Positions 7,057-14,441 of a DNA stretch of 37,036 bases are shown here, one piece after another. This DNA comes from Psychromonas arctica DSM 14288 (GTDB lineage: Bacteria > Pseudomonadota > Gammaproteobacteria > Enterobacterales > Psychromonadaceae), in NCBI RefSeq assembly GCF_000482725.1, contig NZ_AXWP01000058.1, forward strand, positions 1-37,036. The letters are read 5' to 3'. The notes under the pieces were generated by a model. It saw nothing but the letters and a program-made list of their open reading frames with translations, did no database searches and was not told the DNA's origin. Position numbers and translations under genes: made by a program. Within the stretch, counting starts at the first letter, position 1. Each line of letters starts with the position of its first letter.

Positions 7057-9831
7057 TTAGGTCTCCTGTTTTTTCAAAATAGCAGCTGCAATTAGTAAAA
7101 ATATCGGTCCGAAAAGGGTCAATATAAGCAAGTCGCTGATTAGGTCAGAGAAGCCTAACCCTTTGGTGAAGGCAGCGACGCTCAAATGCATATAATAGGT
7201 TGCAGGCCAAATAGAGCCAATGAAATTACCAGCCCCTTCTAAGGTGGAGGTCGGTTGAATCATTCCCGAAAACTGAATCGTCGGCATCAATGACAAAATA
7301 GAGGTCGCAAATATGGCGGCAACTTGAGATTTAGTCAGAGAAGAAATGAGCAACCCAAAACTGGTCGAAGCGCAAACATACAAAAAAGCACCTAACGTTA
7401 ATCCCAATAAACTTCCTTTTAAAGGGACCTGTAACAGAAAGACAACTAGCAGCGTCAAAACCACAAAATTAACCATTCCTATCGCAATATAAGGAAGTTG
7501 CTTACCAATCAAATATTCAAACCGATTGGTTGGAGTAACATAAAAGTTGGTAATTGTTCCAATCTCTTTTTCTCGCGAAATGCTAACGGCCATCAAGATC
7601 GCCGGGAATAAAAGTAATAACAGAGCAGGTGTTTTAGGGCCAATTGAATAGATAGTTTCAAAGGACGGGTTATAACGATAACGAGATTCGATTAAAACAT
7701 GTGAAGCAGCACTCGCGTCAATACCCGCATTGGTTGCCAGTGTTGTAAGATAATGAAGGTGGCTGCCAGCCACATAACCGGCGATAGTACTTGCACGGGT
7801 GGTATTCGCACCGTCTATCCATGTGGATATGGTTGTATTTTCACCCTTTTTAAGATTACGTCCAAAGTTCGGAGGTATTTCAATAGCAAGAGTAATATCA
7901 TTAGACTTTAAGCGCTGTTCAAGTTGGTCTTTGCTGTATAAGACAGGTTGCTCGAGAAAATATCGTGAGCCTTCAAAATTACTTAAATATTGCCGACTTT
8001 CAGGTGAATGATCCAAGTCTAGTGCCGCATAACGTAAATCTTCAACATCGAGAGAAACACCATAAGCAATAACGACTAGTAAAATCGCACTCCCAAAAAA
8101 GGCAAAGGCTAAACGCACTGAGTCTCGCATCACTTCCATTGTTTCAAGATAACTGTAAGCCAAAAGGCGTTTAAGGCTAAACTGAGGAGTAGCAGACAAG
8201 CCCTTTTTTGATTTTGTATTAGATGTTGTATTTGATGCAATACTGACTAAGTGAGAAGGCACTTCCGTTGTGTTAGAATTTTTATCGGCTGTTTCAGCAA
8301 TACCTTCCTCAATATAACTAATAAAAGCAGCTTCTAGAGAAGCCACCCCCTTCGCTTCAATTAAATGTTGTGGAGTGTCACAAACAAGCACTTGGCCTGC
8401 ATTCATTAATGAAATTCGATCACAACGTAATGCTTCATTCATAAAATGTGTTGAAATAAAAATAGTAACTTTATCGTGGCGGGATAATTCAACTAATAGT
8501 TGCCAAAAACTATCCCTTGCAACGGGATCCACACCCGAGGTTGGTTCATCGAGGATCAGCATTTCAGGCTCATGAATAACCGCGACCGCAAGGGAAAGAC
8601 GTTGACGCATACCAAGTGGGAGCGATGAAGCAAGGGAGTTCATTTGCTTACGTAAATCAAAACGATCCACCAAGGTAGTAATACGCTCAATAGTTTTTTC
8701 AGCACTGAGATGAAATAGGCGAGCATGTAATGTTAAATTTTGCTCAACGGTTAACTCGCCGTAAAGTGAAAAGGCTTGTGACATAAAACCTACACGATGC
8801 CTGACCGCTAAGTCATTCGCATCGACTCGTTTACCAAACAAGAAAGCTTCTCCCTCTGAAACGGGCAACAAGCCGGTTAACATTTTCATGGTGGTCGTTT
8901 TTCCACACCCATTCGATCCAAGAAAACCAAAAATCTCGCCAACCTGAATTTCAAAACTAACATTATTAACGGCAACAAAATCACCAAAACGTCGTGTTAA
9001 TCCCTGCGCTTTAATGGCTGCAACGCCTTGTGCGTTATCTAAAGGAGGGATCACCAGTTTGCTCGCTTTACCACGTTTTTCTTTCGGTAATAAACAAACA
9101 AATGCAGCCTCGATATCTTTTGCGCCTGTTTTAGCTTTTAGTGCCAGTGGAGTCCCCGTATCAAGAATTTTTCCATCATCCATGGCTACTAACCAATCAA
9201 AACCTTCCGCTTCATCCATATAGGCAGTGGAAACAAGTACACTCATAGTGGGACGTTCACTACGAATATCTGTAATTAACTGCCAAAACTGGCGTCGAGA
9301 AAGTGGATCAACCCCCGTGGTTGGTTCGTCTAATATCAATAAATCAGGGTCGTGGATAAGTGCACAACAAAGCCCTAATTTTTGTTTCATCCCACCTGAG
9401 AGTTTACCCGCAGGTCGAGATAAGAAAGCACCAAGCCCCGTTGCTTTAGTGAGCCTGTCGATCCGCGTTTTGCGTTCAATACTGCCTTGCCCAAAAAGCT
9501 TACCAAAAAAATCAAGATTCTCCTCAACACTCAGCTCAGCATAAAGATTTTTTCCAAGCCCCTGTGGCATATAAGCAATGCGCGGACCGACACTGTTTCG
9601 ATGTTGCACAGAGGACATATCGCCACCAAGTACTTCGAGGTGACCTAGCTGCAACTTACGAGCGCCTGAAATCAACCCCATCAAGGTAGACTTACCTACA
9701 CCATCGGGCCCAAGTAACCCAACCATTAAGCCCGCAGGTATATCTAGTGTGAGATCATTAACAGCAGATCTATTTTTATAGCAATGTGTTATCCCCTTAA
9801 GACAAATAACGGGATGATTTTGCGCAACCAT
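7057..9831 (-). CDS. rbbA: two-ATPase ABC transporter fused to ABC-2 permease (RbbA/YhiH type)
   Basis: 924 residues, close to E. coli RbbA (911). First ATPase domain: Walker A GPDGVGKS at 41-48, signature LSGGM at 144-148, Walker B LLILDEP at 164-170. Second: Walker A GSNGCGKT at 305-312 and Walker B ending LDEP at 430. Its signature is degenerate, SLPLGMRQRL at 403-412 instead of LSGGQ, which is also seen in RbbA homologues as I recall them. A linker follows at about 510-560, then an ABC-2 membrane domain with a large extracytoplasmic loop. E. coli RbbA was named for ribosome-associated ATPase activity, but the domain plan is that of an exporter. The gene lies between the adaptor yhiI and the permease yhhJ, 32 bases after yhiI and directly abutting yhhJ. 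Confidence 0.92.
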   Translation of the reverse strand: MVAQNHPVICLKGITHCYKNRSAVNDLTLDIPAGLMVGLLGPDGVGKSTLMGLISGARKLQLGHLEVLGGDMSSVQHRNSVGPRIAYMPQGLGKNLYAELSVEENLDFFGKLFGQGSIERKTRIDRLTKATGLGAFLSRPAGKLSGGMKQKLGLCCALIHDPDLLILDEPTTGVDPLSRRQFWQLITDIRSERPTMSVLVSTAYMDEAEGFDWLVAMDDGKILDTGTPLALKAKTGAKDIEAAFVCLLPKEKRGKASKLVIPPLDNAQGVAAIKAQGLTRRFGDFVAVNNVSFEIQVGEIFGFLGSNGCGKTTTMKMLTGLLPVSEGEAFLFGKRVDANDLAVRHRVGFMSQAFSLYGELTVEQNLTLHARLFHLSAEKTIERITTLVDRFDLRKQMNSLASSLPLGMRQRLSLAVAVIHEPEMLILDEPTSGVDPVARDSFWQLLVELSRHDKVTIFISTHFMNEALRCDRISLMNAGQVLVCDTPQHLIEAKGVASLEAAFISYIEEGIAETADKNSNTTEVPSHLVSIASNTTSNTKSKKGLSATPQFSLKRLLAYSYLETMEVMRDSVRLAFAFFGSAILLVVIAYGVSLDVEDLRYAALDLDHSPESRQYLSNFEGSRYFLEQPVLYSKDQLEQRLKSNDITLAIEIPPNFGRNLKKGENTTISTWIDGANTTRASTIAGYVAGSHLHYLTTLATNAGIDASAASHVLIESRYRYNPSFETIYSIGPKTPALLLLLFPAILMAVSISREKEIGTITNFYVTPTNRFEYLIGKQLPYIAIGMVNFVVLTLLVVFLLQVPLKGSLLGLTLGAFLYVCASTSFGLLISSLTKSQVAAIFATSILSLMPTIQFSGMIQPTSTLEGAGNFIGSIWPATYYMHLSVAAFTKGLGFSDLISDLLILTLFGPIFLLIAAAILKKQET

Positions 9832-9863
9832 AATGACTCCATCAATTCACAACTAATTGACAT

Positions 9864-10904
9864 TTATTTTTGTGGTAAATCAACATTTACTGTAGTTGTC
9901 AAATCAACATTTGCGGGTAATTTCTGAAGAAACTCAGGCCATATTGATGGCGCTTCGCCGGGTAATGTAGTCAATCGAATATAAGCAACGCCACGAATAC
10001 CCGTTTTCACCCGTTCAATGTAATTTAAGACCAATTGTTCAGGGACCCGTACTTTGACACGAAACATTAGCTTTTCTCGTTCACTTTGTGTTTCAACCTG
10101 TTTAGGGGTAAATTGCGCCTCCGGTGAAACAAAACTCACGGTTGCAGGAATAGCAACATCAAGCACATCTAACTTAATTCTAGCTTCGGCACCAATGGCA
10201 ATACGATGGGCTTGCGCGGTGGGCAAAAAAACCTCCATATAAACATCAGCAAGATTGATCAGCGTCAGCACTTTGCCACCACTGCCTAACACTTCACCGG
10301 GTTCTGAAAGACGATATAACACTCGACCAATCGTTGGTGAAATCAGTGTTGCATCATCAAGTTGGGTTTGAATTTCAGTGACATTTGCATTGGCAGCATC
10401 GACATTACGTTGTCGTGAAATAAGCATCGCTTGAGCAGCATCTAGATTTGCTTTAGCCACCGACACATTACTGACCCTAAGGTCATAATTTTCTTTGCTG
10501 GTATGACCTTTATCAATCAACGCTTTAACACGAGCAAGCTCTTGTTTTGCAAGAAGCTGTTGAGCTTTGTTCATTGAGATCGATGCTTGCGCGGAAGCAA
10601 CAAGGCTTTTAGCACTCGCGACATCGGCTTCTGCACGAAGTTTCTGAGCATATAATTGAGCAGTATCAATCTGAGCCAGCGTTTGTTCTGCTTGAACAAG
10701 ATCCCCTTCTTTGACCAGCACCGTTTTAACACGCCCTGCAATTTTAGTGGATATATCAACCTGAACGGCTTCAATTCGTCCATTACCCACCGCAAAATCA
10801 GAGGCTAATTGTGGCGTTTGAAATGATTGCCACAACCACCAGCCTGATATAACGATCACTACTAATACAGAGCCACTTATTACTTGTTTCACACTTTTAT
10901 TCAT
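9864..10904 (-). CDS. yhiI: HlyD-family periplasmic adaptor (YhiI-like)
   Basis: 346 residues. A single N-terminal membrane anchor (about 10-27) precedes a lipoyl half (VEGD-type turn at about 63-80). A long coiled-coil hairpin follows (about 80-180, Ala-, Gln- and Lys-rich), then the second lipoyl half (TLISPTIGRVLYRLSEPGEVL) and a beta-barrel. It is the first gene of the operon with rbbA and yhhJ, and it should connect that inner-membrane exporter to an outer-membrane channel such as TolC, which is not encoded here. Size and order match yhiI-rbbA-yhhJ of E. coli. Confidence 0.9.
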   Translation of the reverse strand: MNKSVKQVISGSVLVVIVISGWWLWQSFQTPQLASDFAVGNGRIEAVQVDISTKIAGRVKTVLVKEGDLVQAEQTLAQIDTAQLYAQKLRAEADVASAKSLVASAQASISMNKAQQLLAKQELARVKALIDKGHTSKENYDLRVSNVSVAKANLDAAQAMLISRQRNVDAANANVTEIQTQLDDATLISPTIGRVLYRLSEPGEVLGSGGKVLTLINLADVYMEVFLPTAQAHRIAIGAEARIKLDVLDVAIPATVSFVSPEAQFTPKQVETQSEREKLMFRVKVRVPEQLVLNYIERVKTGIRGVAYIRLTTLPGEAPSIWPEFLQKLPANVDLTTTVNVDLPQK

Positions 10905-11407
10905 GTGCTATAACCCCGCTATGTTTTTGTTCTTCATTGTCTCTGAATTGTAGCCTTCTCATCGCTAAATAAAAACCAATACGCTCACAAATAAAAATAT
11001 AAATTTCATTTTAATTTTATGTGTTTACAAGCATTAATTGAAGAGGATAATAGGAAATTAACAGCCCTAAATAAATATACAAAATAAGAAAAAAAGATCC
11101 AAAAAATTGAGCGCCGAGTACTTATTGACTATTTTAAATATCGATCTATTAATACACTTTTATTGATAACGGACATAACAAAATGATTGATAAAATTTGA
11201 ATAATTAGGCATGGCCTCAAGTGCAGAGCAATAGCAAAATAATAGAAAAACAATAGCGAAGTAATATTAAGATACTGCTAGATTGTTTATCTGAATGGGT
11301 AGGTAATAAAAACGCAGCGTCTATCGAAAAATCAACCATAAACAAAAAATATTATCGGTTAAACTTACTATGACAATCTCGTCTAAACGAGCTTATACTT
11401 ATTTGAA
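10905..11407. other. 503-bp intergenic region upstream of yhiI
   Basis: AT-rich with many stops in all frames and no convincing gene. It should contain the promoter of yhiI-rbbA-yhhJ (minus strand) and the 3' end of the second ABM gene. A short hairpin, ctcgt-ctaa-acgag (about 11380-11393), lies just downstream of that gene but lacks a T-run. No repeat element was found. Confidence 0.45.
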
Positions 11408-11743
11408 CTAATAATTGCTATTAACAGCAGTATAAGTTGTCGCTTTTAACAAGTCAGTGTCCAATATTAATTTATGAAGTACAGTTGGTTTTCCTGTTTT
11501 CAGAGAGGATCTCATTCTATCTCTGGCTTGGTTCGTATCGACAGGCCAATAATGATCATTTTCATACACCTCTAAGCTTGGCCATTGCGCATAGGCGATA
11601 AATTTTCCGTTCTCTGAATGATGTAACCTTGAGCCAAGACTACCAAAGTGCTGATAAATCAATTCCGTTGTTTCAGCCCATGCCGCTTTAAATTGATCTT
11701 CCATACCATCAATAACATCAAACTCTAGAATCACTGCTAACAT
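11408..11743 (-). CDS. ABM-domain protein (second copy type)
   Basis: 111 residues. The N-terminal strand MLAVILEFDVIDGMEDQFKAAW, a central GSLGSRLHHSENGKFIAYAQWPS segment and the overall length fit the antibiotic biosynthesis monooxygenase (ABM) fold. It is not a close duplicate of the 105-residue ABM protein at 5128-5445. The start has a strong aaggaag ribosome binding site 5 bases upstream. Substrate and partner are unknown. It lies upstream of the yhiI-rbbA-yhhJ operon in the same direction, but 503 bases away. Confidence 0.75.
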   Translation of the reverse strand: MLAVILEFDVIDGMEDQFKAAWAETTELIYQHFGSLGSRLHHSENGKFIAYAQWPSLEVYENDHYWPVDTNQARDRMRSSLKTGKPTVLHKLILDTDLLKATTYTAVNSNY

Positions 11744-11790
11744 CGAACTTCCTTTTAATACTTACTATCTCGGAGTCATTAAAAGACTTA

Positions 11791-11798
11791 ACTTAATT
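11791..11798. repeat. left target-site duplication of the MITE
   Basis: acttaatt, identical to 11971-11978 on the other side of the element. Confidence 0.75.
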
Positions 11799-11970
11799 GT
11801 AACTACTCAGCACTCATTAAAACTGAGTGCTTTTTACCAAAATAAAAACGTAAATGCTCAGGGCTAAGCTATTTATGCTTAGTTCAAGGCGAAAAAGCGC
11901 AGTTTAGTGGTTTAAATGAGCATTTTTCAACGAAGAAATAGGCTTAAATAGCGACGGCCTGAGTAGTTAC
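11799..11970. mobile_element. 172-bp MITE-like element with 12-bp TIRs and 8-bp target duplication
   Basis: The ends are exact inverted repeats: gtaactactcag at 11799-11810 and ctgagtagttac at 11959-11970. They are flanked by an identical 8-base direct repeat, acttaatt, at 11791-11798 and 11971-11978. The interior has no ORF. A second, imperfect inverted repeat starts at 11850 (gtaaatgctcag) and pairs with the right end, so the element looks palindromic on two scales. Inner arms aaatgctca (11852-11860) and tgagcattt (11917-11925) also pair. This structure fits a non-autonomous transposable element. Confidence 0.82.
11809..11835 (+). terminator. intrinsic-terminator-like hairpin carried by the MITE
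   Basis: Perfect 8-bp stem agcactca (11809-11816) / tgagtgct (11824-11831), 7-base loop, then TTTTT on the plus strand. Both neighbouring genes are on the minus strand, so it would stop antisense transcription only. Confidence 0.6.
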
Positions 11971-11978
11971 ACTTAATT
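11971..11978. repeat. right target-site duplication of the MITE
   Basis: acttaatt, identical to 11791-11798. Confidence 0.75.
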
Positions 11979-12176
11979 AACCTCAGTTATGGGTAAGCAA
12001 AGCGATACAACACCGCTATTTCCGCGGATTTTTTCGTTAAATTATCTTTCAATAACCAGTTATCGCTTCAATAATTCGCTTTGAGCTACGCAAAACTAAC
12101 GGCGCTGTATAGTCAAAAAATATAATTTTATGATTTTAAATATAATTCTGCTTTCATTAACCAGAATTGAGGTTAG
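11977..12176. repeat. degenerate inverted-repeat element, about 200 bp
   Basis: The left end (taacctca, tt, tgg, taa pattern at 11977-11996) and the reverse complement of the right end (12157-12176) agree at about 16 of 20 positions. No ORF lies inside. It could be an older MITE of a different family, directly adjoining the younger element. No target duplication was recognised. Confidence 0.4.
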
Positions 12177-12224
12177 TTAAAAGAGGGTTTATCCACGCAC
12201 TATTCAAAAAATTAAATAAATCAG

Positions 12225-13193
12225 TTAGAAAAAGTGATTCCTTTGTTGTGGGTCTAAATAAGTCCAAGCAATAAAGCGGCTTATTTTATGCCCCTGAGAC
12301 ATCTCAATCACTTTCACTTGTTGAGGATTATGCTTTTCCAGTGCTTTTTTCAAAGGGTTCACATTTTCACTTTTAGAAAGTAAACAAGTGAACCAACCAA
12401 CTTGCTCTTTGATCTGCGCACTTTCAGTGATCATCTGTTTCACAAAAGCAATTTCACCACCAGCACAACTTAACTCATGCGCTTGCCCAGAAAAATTTAA
12501 GTCAGCATCATTGTTAATTGTTTTATTCGCGTTAGACAGTGCATGCTTACCAAGATTTTTTTGTTTTAATAAACTACCTGCAGCTGCTGCCTGCATTGAG
12601 GTATGAAAAGGAGGGTTACACATAGAAAAAGCAAACTTATCCGACTTCTTCACCACATCTAATAAAATCTGTTGTGCGTTTTTTTGTTCACGAATGGTAA
12701 TTTTTTTACTGATATTTTTGTTCGCATTGACTAACAAGGTCGCCGTTTTCACGGCCAACTTATCAATATCAACGCCGACAAAAGACCAATCGTAACTACG
12801 ACTGCCTAGAATAGGATAAATACAGTTTGCACCACAGCCTATGTCTAATCCTTTAATATGAGAACCAGTAGGAATGCCTCCTACAAGGTCTTCACTTAAT
12901 AAATCAGCAATGTAATGTACATAATCAACTCGGCCAGGAATAGGCGGACATAAATAACCCGGGGGTATTTGCCAAAAATCAATTTGATAAAAATGCGTTA
13001 ATAATGCTTTATTCAACAATAAGACAGTTTGAGCATCACTAAAGTTGATACTTAAGTCGCCTTTAGGGTTTTGTATTAAACAAGCTGCGAGTTCAGGGCA
13101 TGACTTAACCAAAGCCGTAAAATCATATCGACCGATATGCTTATTACGAGGATGTAACGCCCCTTTACTGATTTTATTCTTTTTCACTTTCAT
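12225..13193 (-). CDS. rlmF: 23S rRNA (adenine-1618-N6)-methyltransferase RlmF
   Basis: 322 residues. The N-terminal LHPRNKHIGRYDF motif is typical of RlmF (YbiN/METTL16 family). The SAM-binding motif DIGCGANCIYP lies at 117-127 and the catalytic NPPF at 193-196, where the Asn and aromatic residue accept the adenine. It methylates N6 of A1618 of 23S rRNA before ribosome assembly is complete. It ends a run of minus-strand genes starting at mrcB, 43 bases after the DUF3108 gene. All expected motifs are present. Confidence 0.93.
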   Translation of the reverse strand: MKVKKNKISKGALHPRNKHIGRYDFTALVKSCPELAACLIQNPKGDLSINFSDAQTVLLLNKALLTHFYQIDFWQIPPGYLCPPIPGRVDYVHYIADLLSEDLVGGIPTGSHIKGLDIGCGANCIYPILGSRSYDWSFVGVDIDKLAVKTATLLVNANKNISKKITIREQKNAQQILLDVVKKSDKFAFSMCNPPFHTSMQAAAAGSLLKQKNLGKHALSNANKTINNDADLNFSGQAHELSCAGGEIAFVKQMITESAQIKEQVGWFTCLLSKSENVNPLKKALEKHNPQQVKVIEMSQGHKISRFIAWTYLDPQQRNHFF

Positions 13194-13236
13194 CCTATTT
13201 CACTGCTATCATTTTTATCACGGAGCCTGTATCAAA

Positions 13237-14028
13237 TTAAAAGTCAGTGCCATGCTCAACTAGTTCTCCGTGGATATCTAACACTTTTCTTTGATATTCA
13301 AATTTAACCATTTGATAATCAAAATGAGGGGCAAACCAAGCGATAAACGTACGATCTTTCTTTCGGGTTTGTTGTACTCGATATACTTCCATTTCCCCGA
13401 ACTTAGTTTTAATCACTTCCGTCCCTTTTAGCTGGAAGAAATAATGGGCAATATCGTCAGATGTTTGCATATAAAACTCGAAATCCGTTTGTCCTTTTTT
13501 TAACCCTTCCCCAATTTGTAAGGTCACGGTATTAAAGTCAACAATGGGTCCTTCTTGGTTTGAGTATTCAGCGCTTTCCCCATTATTTACAACTTCTGAA
13601 TGATGGCCTGTTGGGTCAAATTTAGCGGTCATTTCGACCGTACTAAAGCCAACACTTTCTCTAACAAATGAACGACTTAAAAATAGTTTTTTTGTGTCGT
13701 CCCAAACAATGTCTGATTGTTGGCTACCACCAAATGAAAAATATAAAAAAGAAAAATCAGCAACTGAATTAACCGCAACATTTTTTCCTTTCCAACGGTA
13801 CTCTTGAGTCATGTCACCAATCGATATACTTTTATAATAAACATCATAAACATAACGGTGGTTACTATTAGCGGCTGCTGAATCAGTTCCACTATTTATT
13901 TCAACATCAATAGATGCATCAGTAGCGGCGCTTACTTGTTGTGCAGACACGTCATTTGCTGTCGCAAAAACAGAGTGAGTTAGTAAAAATAAACTGGATA
14001 AAACAATCTTAAGTTGAATATTAGTCAA
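13237..14028 (-). CDS. DUF3108-domain exported protein
   Basis: 263 residues with an N-terminal signal sequence (positive N-terminus, hydrophobic 6-20, cleavage probably after 'SVFA' near 22). The mature part contains YVYDVYYKSISIGDMTQEYRW and a C-terminal ...VYRVQQTRKKDRTFIAWFAPHFDYQMVKFEYQRK, characteristic of DUF3108. The family is envelope-located and of unknown function, with a predicted all-beta fold. Its first 8 bases overlap the end of the csdE-like gene, so translation is probably coupled. Co-transcription with mrcB hints at an envelope role, but this is inference. Confidence 0.85.
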   Translation of the reverse strand: MTNIQLKIVLSSLFLLTHSVFATANDVSAQQVSAATDASIDVEINSGTDSAAANSNHRYVYDVYYKSISIGDMTQEYRWKGKNVAVNSVADFSFLYFSFGGSQQSDIVWDDTKKLFLSRSFVRESVGFSTVEMTAKFDPTGHHSEVVNNGESAEYSNQEGPIVDFNTVTLQIGEGLKKGQTDFEFYMQTSDDIAHYFFQLKGTEVIKTKFGEMEVYRVQQTRKKDRTFIAWFAPHFDYQMVKFEYQRKVLDIHGELVEHGTDF

Positions 14029-14440
14029 TAGAATTGACTCCTTTAATAGTATTTATAATGGCAAATAAACCATTGGCTCTAGATGGACTCAAATGATTTA
14101 ACAACCCTAATTGAGCAAATAGATCCTGATAATCAATATCCTCTATTTGCTGTTTGGTTTTCCCATGAAAAATTAACCAAATAATTTTCATTAACCCTTT
14201 GACCACGCGAGTGTCACTGTCCATTTTGAAATCATAAACGCCATTTTCTTCGATGATCACTAACCACGCTAAACTCTCACAACCTTTTACTTGATGTTGT
14301 TCTAATTTTAGCTGTTCAGGAAAAGCATCTAATTTTTTACCTAATTGAATAATAAGCCGATATTGTGCATCCCAACTTTTATTATGAGAAAATGCTTCCT
14401 GTAACTGCTCGACATTAGTTATTGGTGTTAATTGTTGCAC
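14021..14440 (-). CDS. csdE: SufE-family sulfur acceptor (CsdE-like)
   Basis: 139 residues, normal length for SufE/CsdE. The active-site Cys is C54 in HQVKGCESLAWLV, the loop that accepts persulfide sulfur from a cysteine desulfurase (SufS or CsdA). The C-terminal part LGLLNHLSPSRANGLFAIINTIK is the conserved family end. No desulfurase gene is nearby, so SufE versus CsdE cannot be decided by context. It starts directly after the mrcB stop and overlaps the DUF3108 gene by 8 bases. Confidence 0.87.
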   Translation of the reverse strand: MQQLTPITNVEQLQEAFSHNKSWDAQYRLIIQLGKKLDAFPEQLKLEQHQVKGCESLAWLVIIEENGVYDFKMDSDTRVVKGLMKIIWLIFHGKTKQQIEDIDYQDLFAQLGLLNHLSPSRANGLFAIINTIKGVNSID

Positions 14441-14441
14441 T

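Noticed and set aside
9014-9544. Plus-strand ORFs within rbbA
   Set aside because: They are antisense shadows of conserved ATPase-coding sequence.
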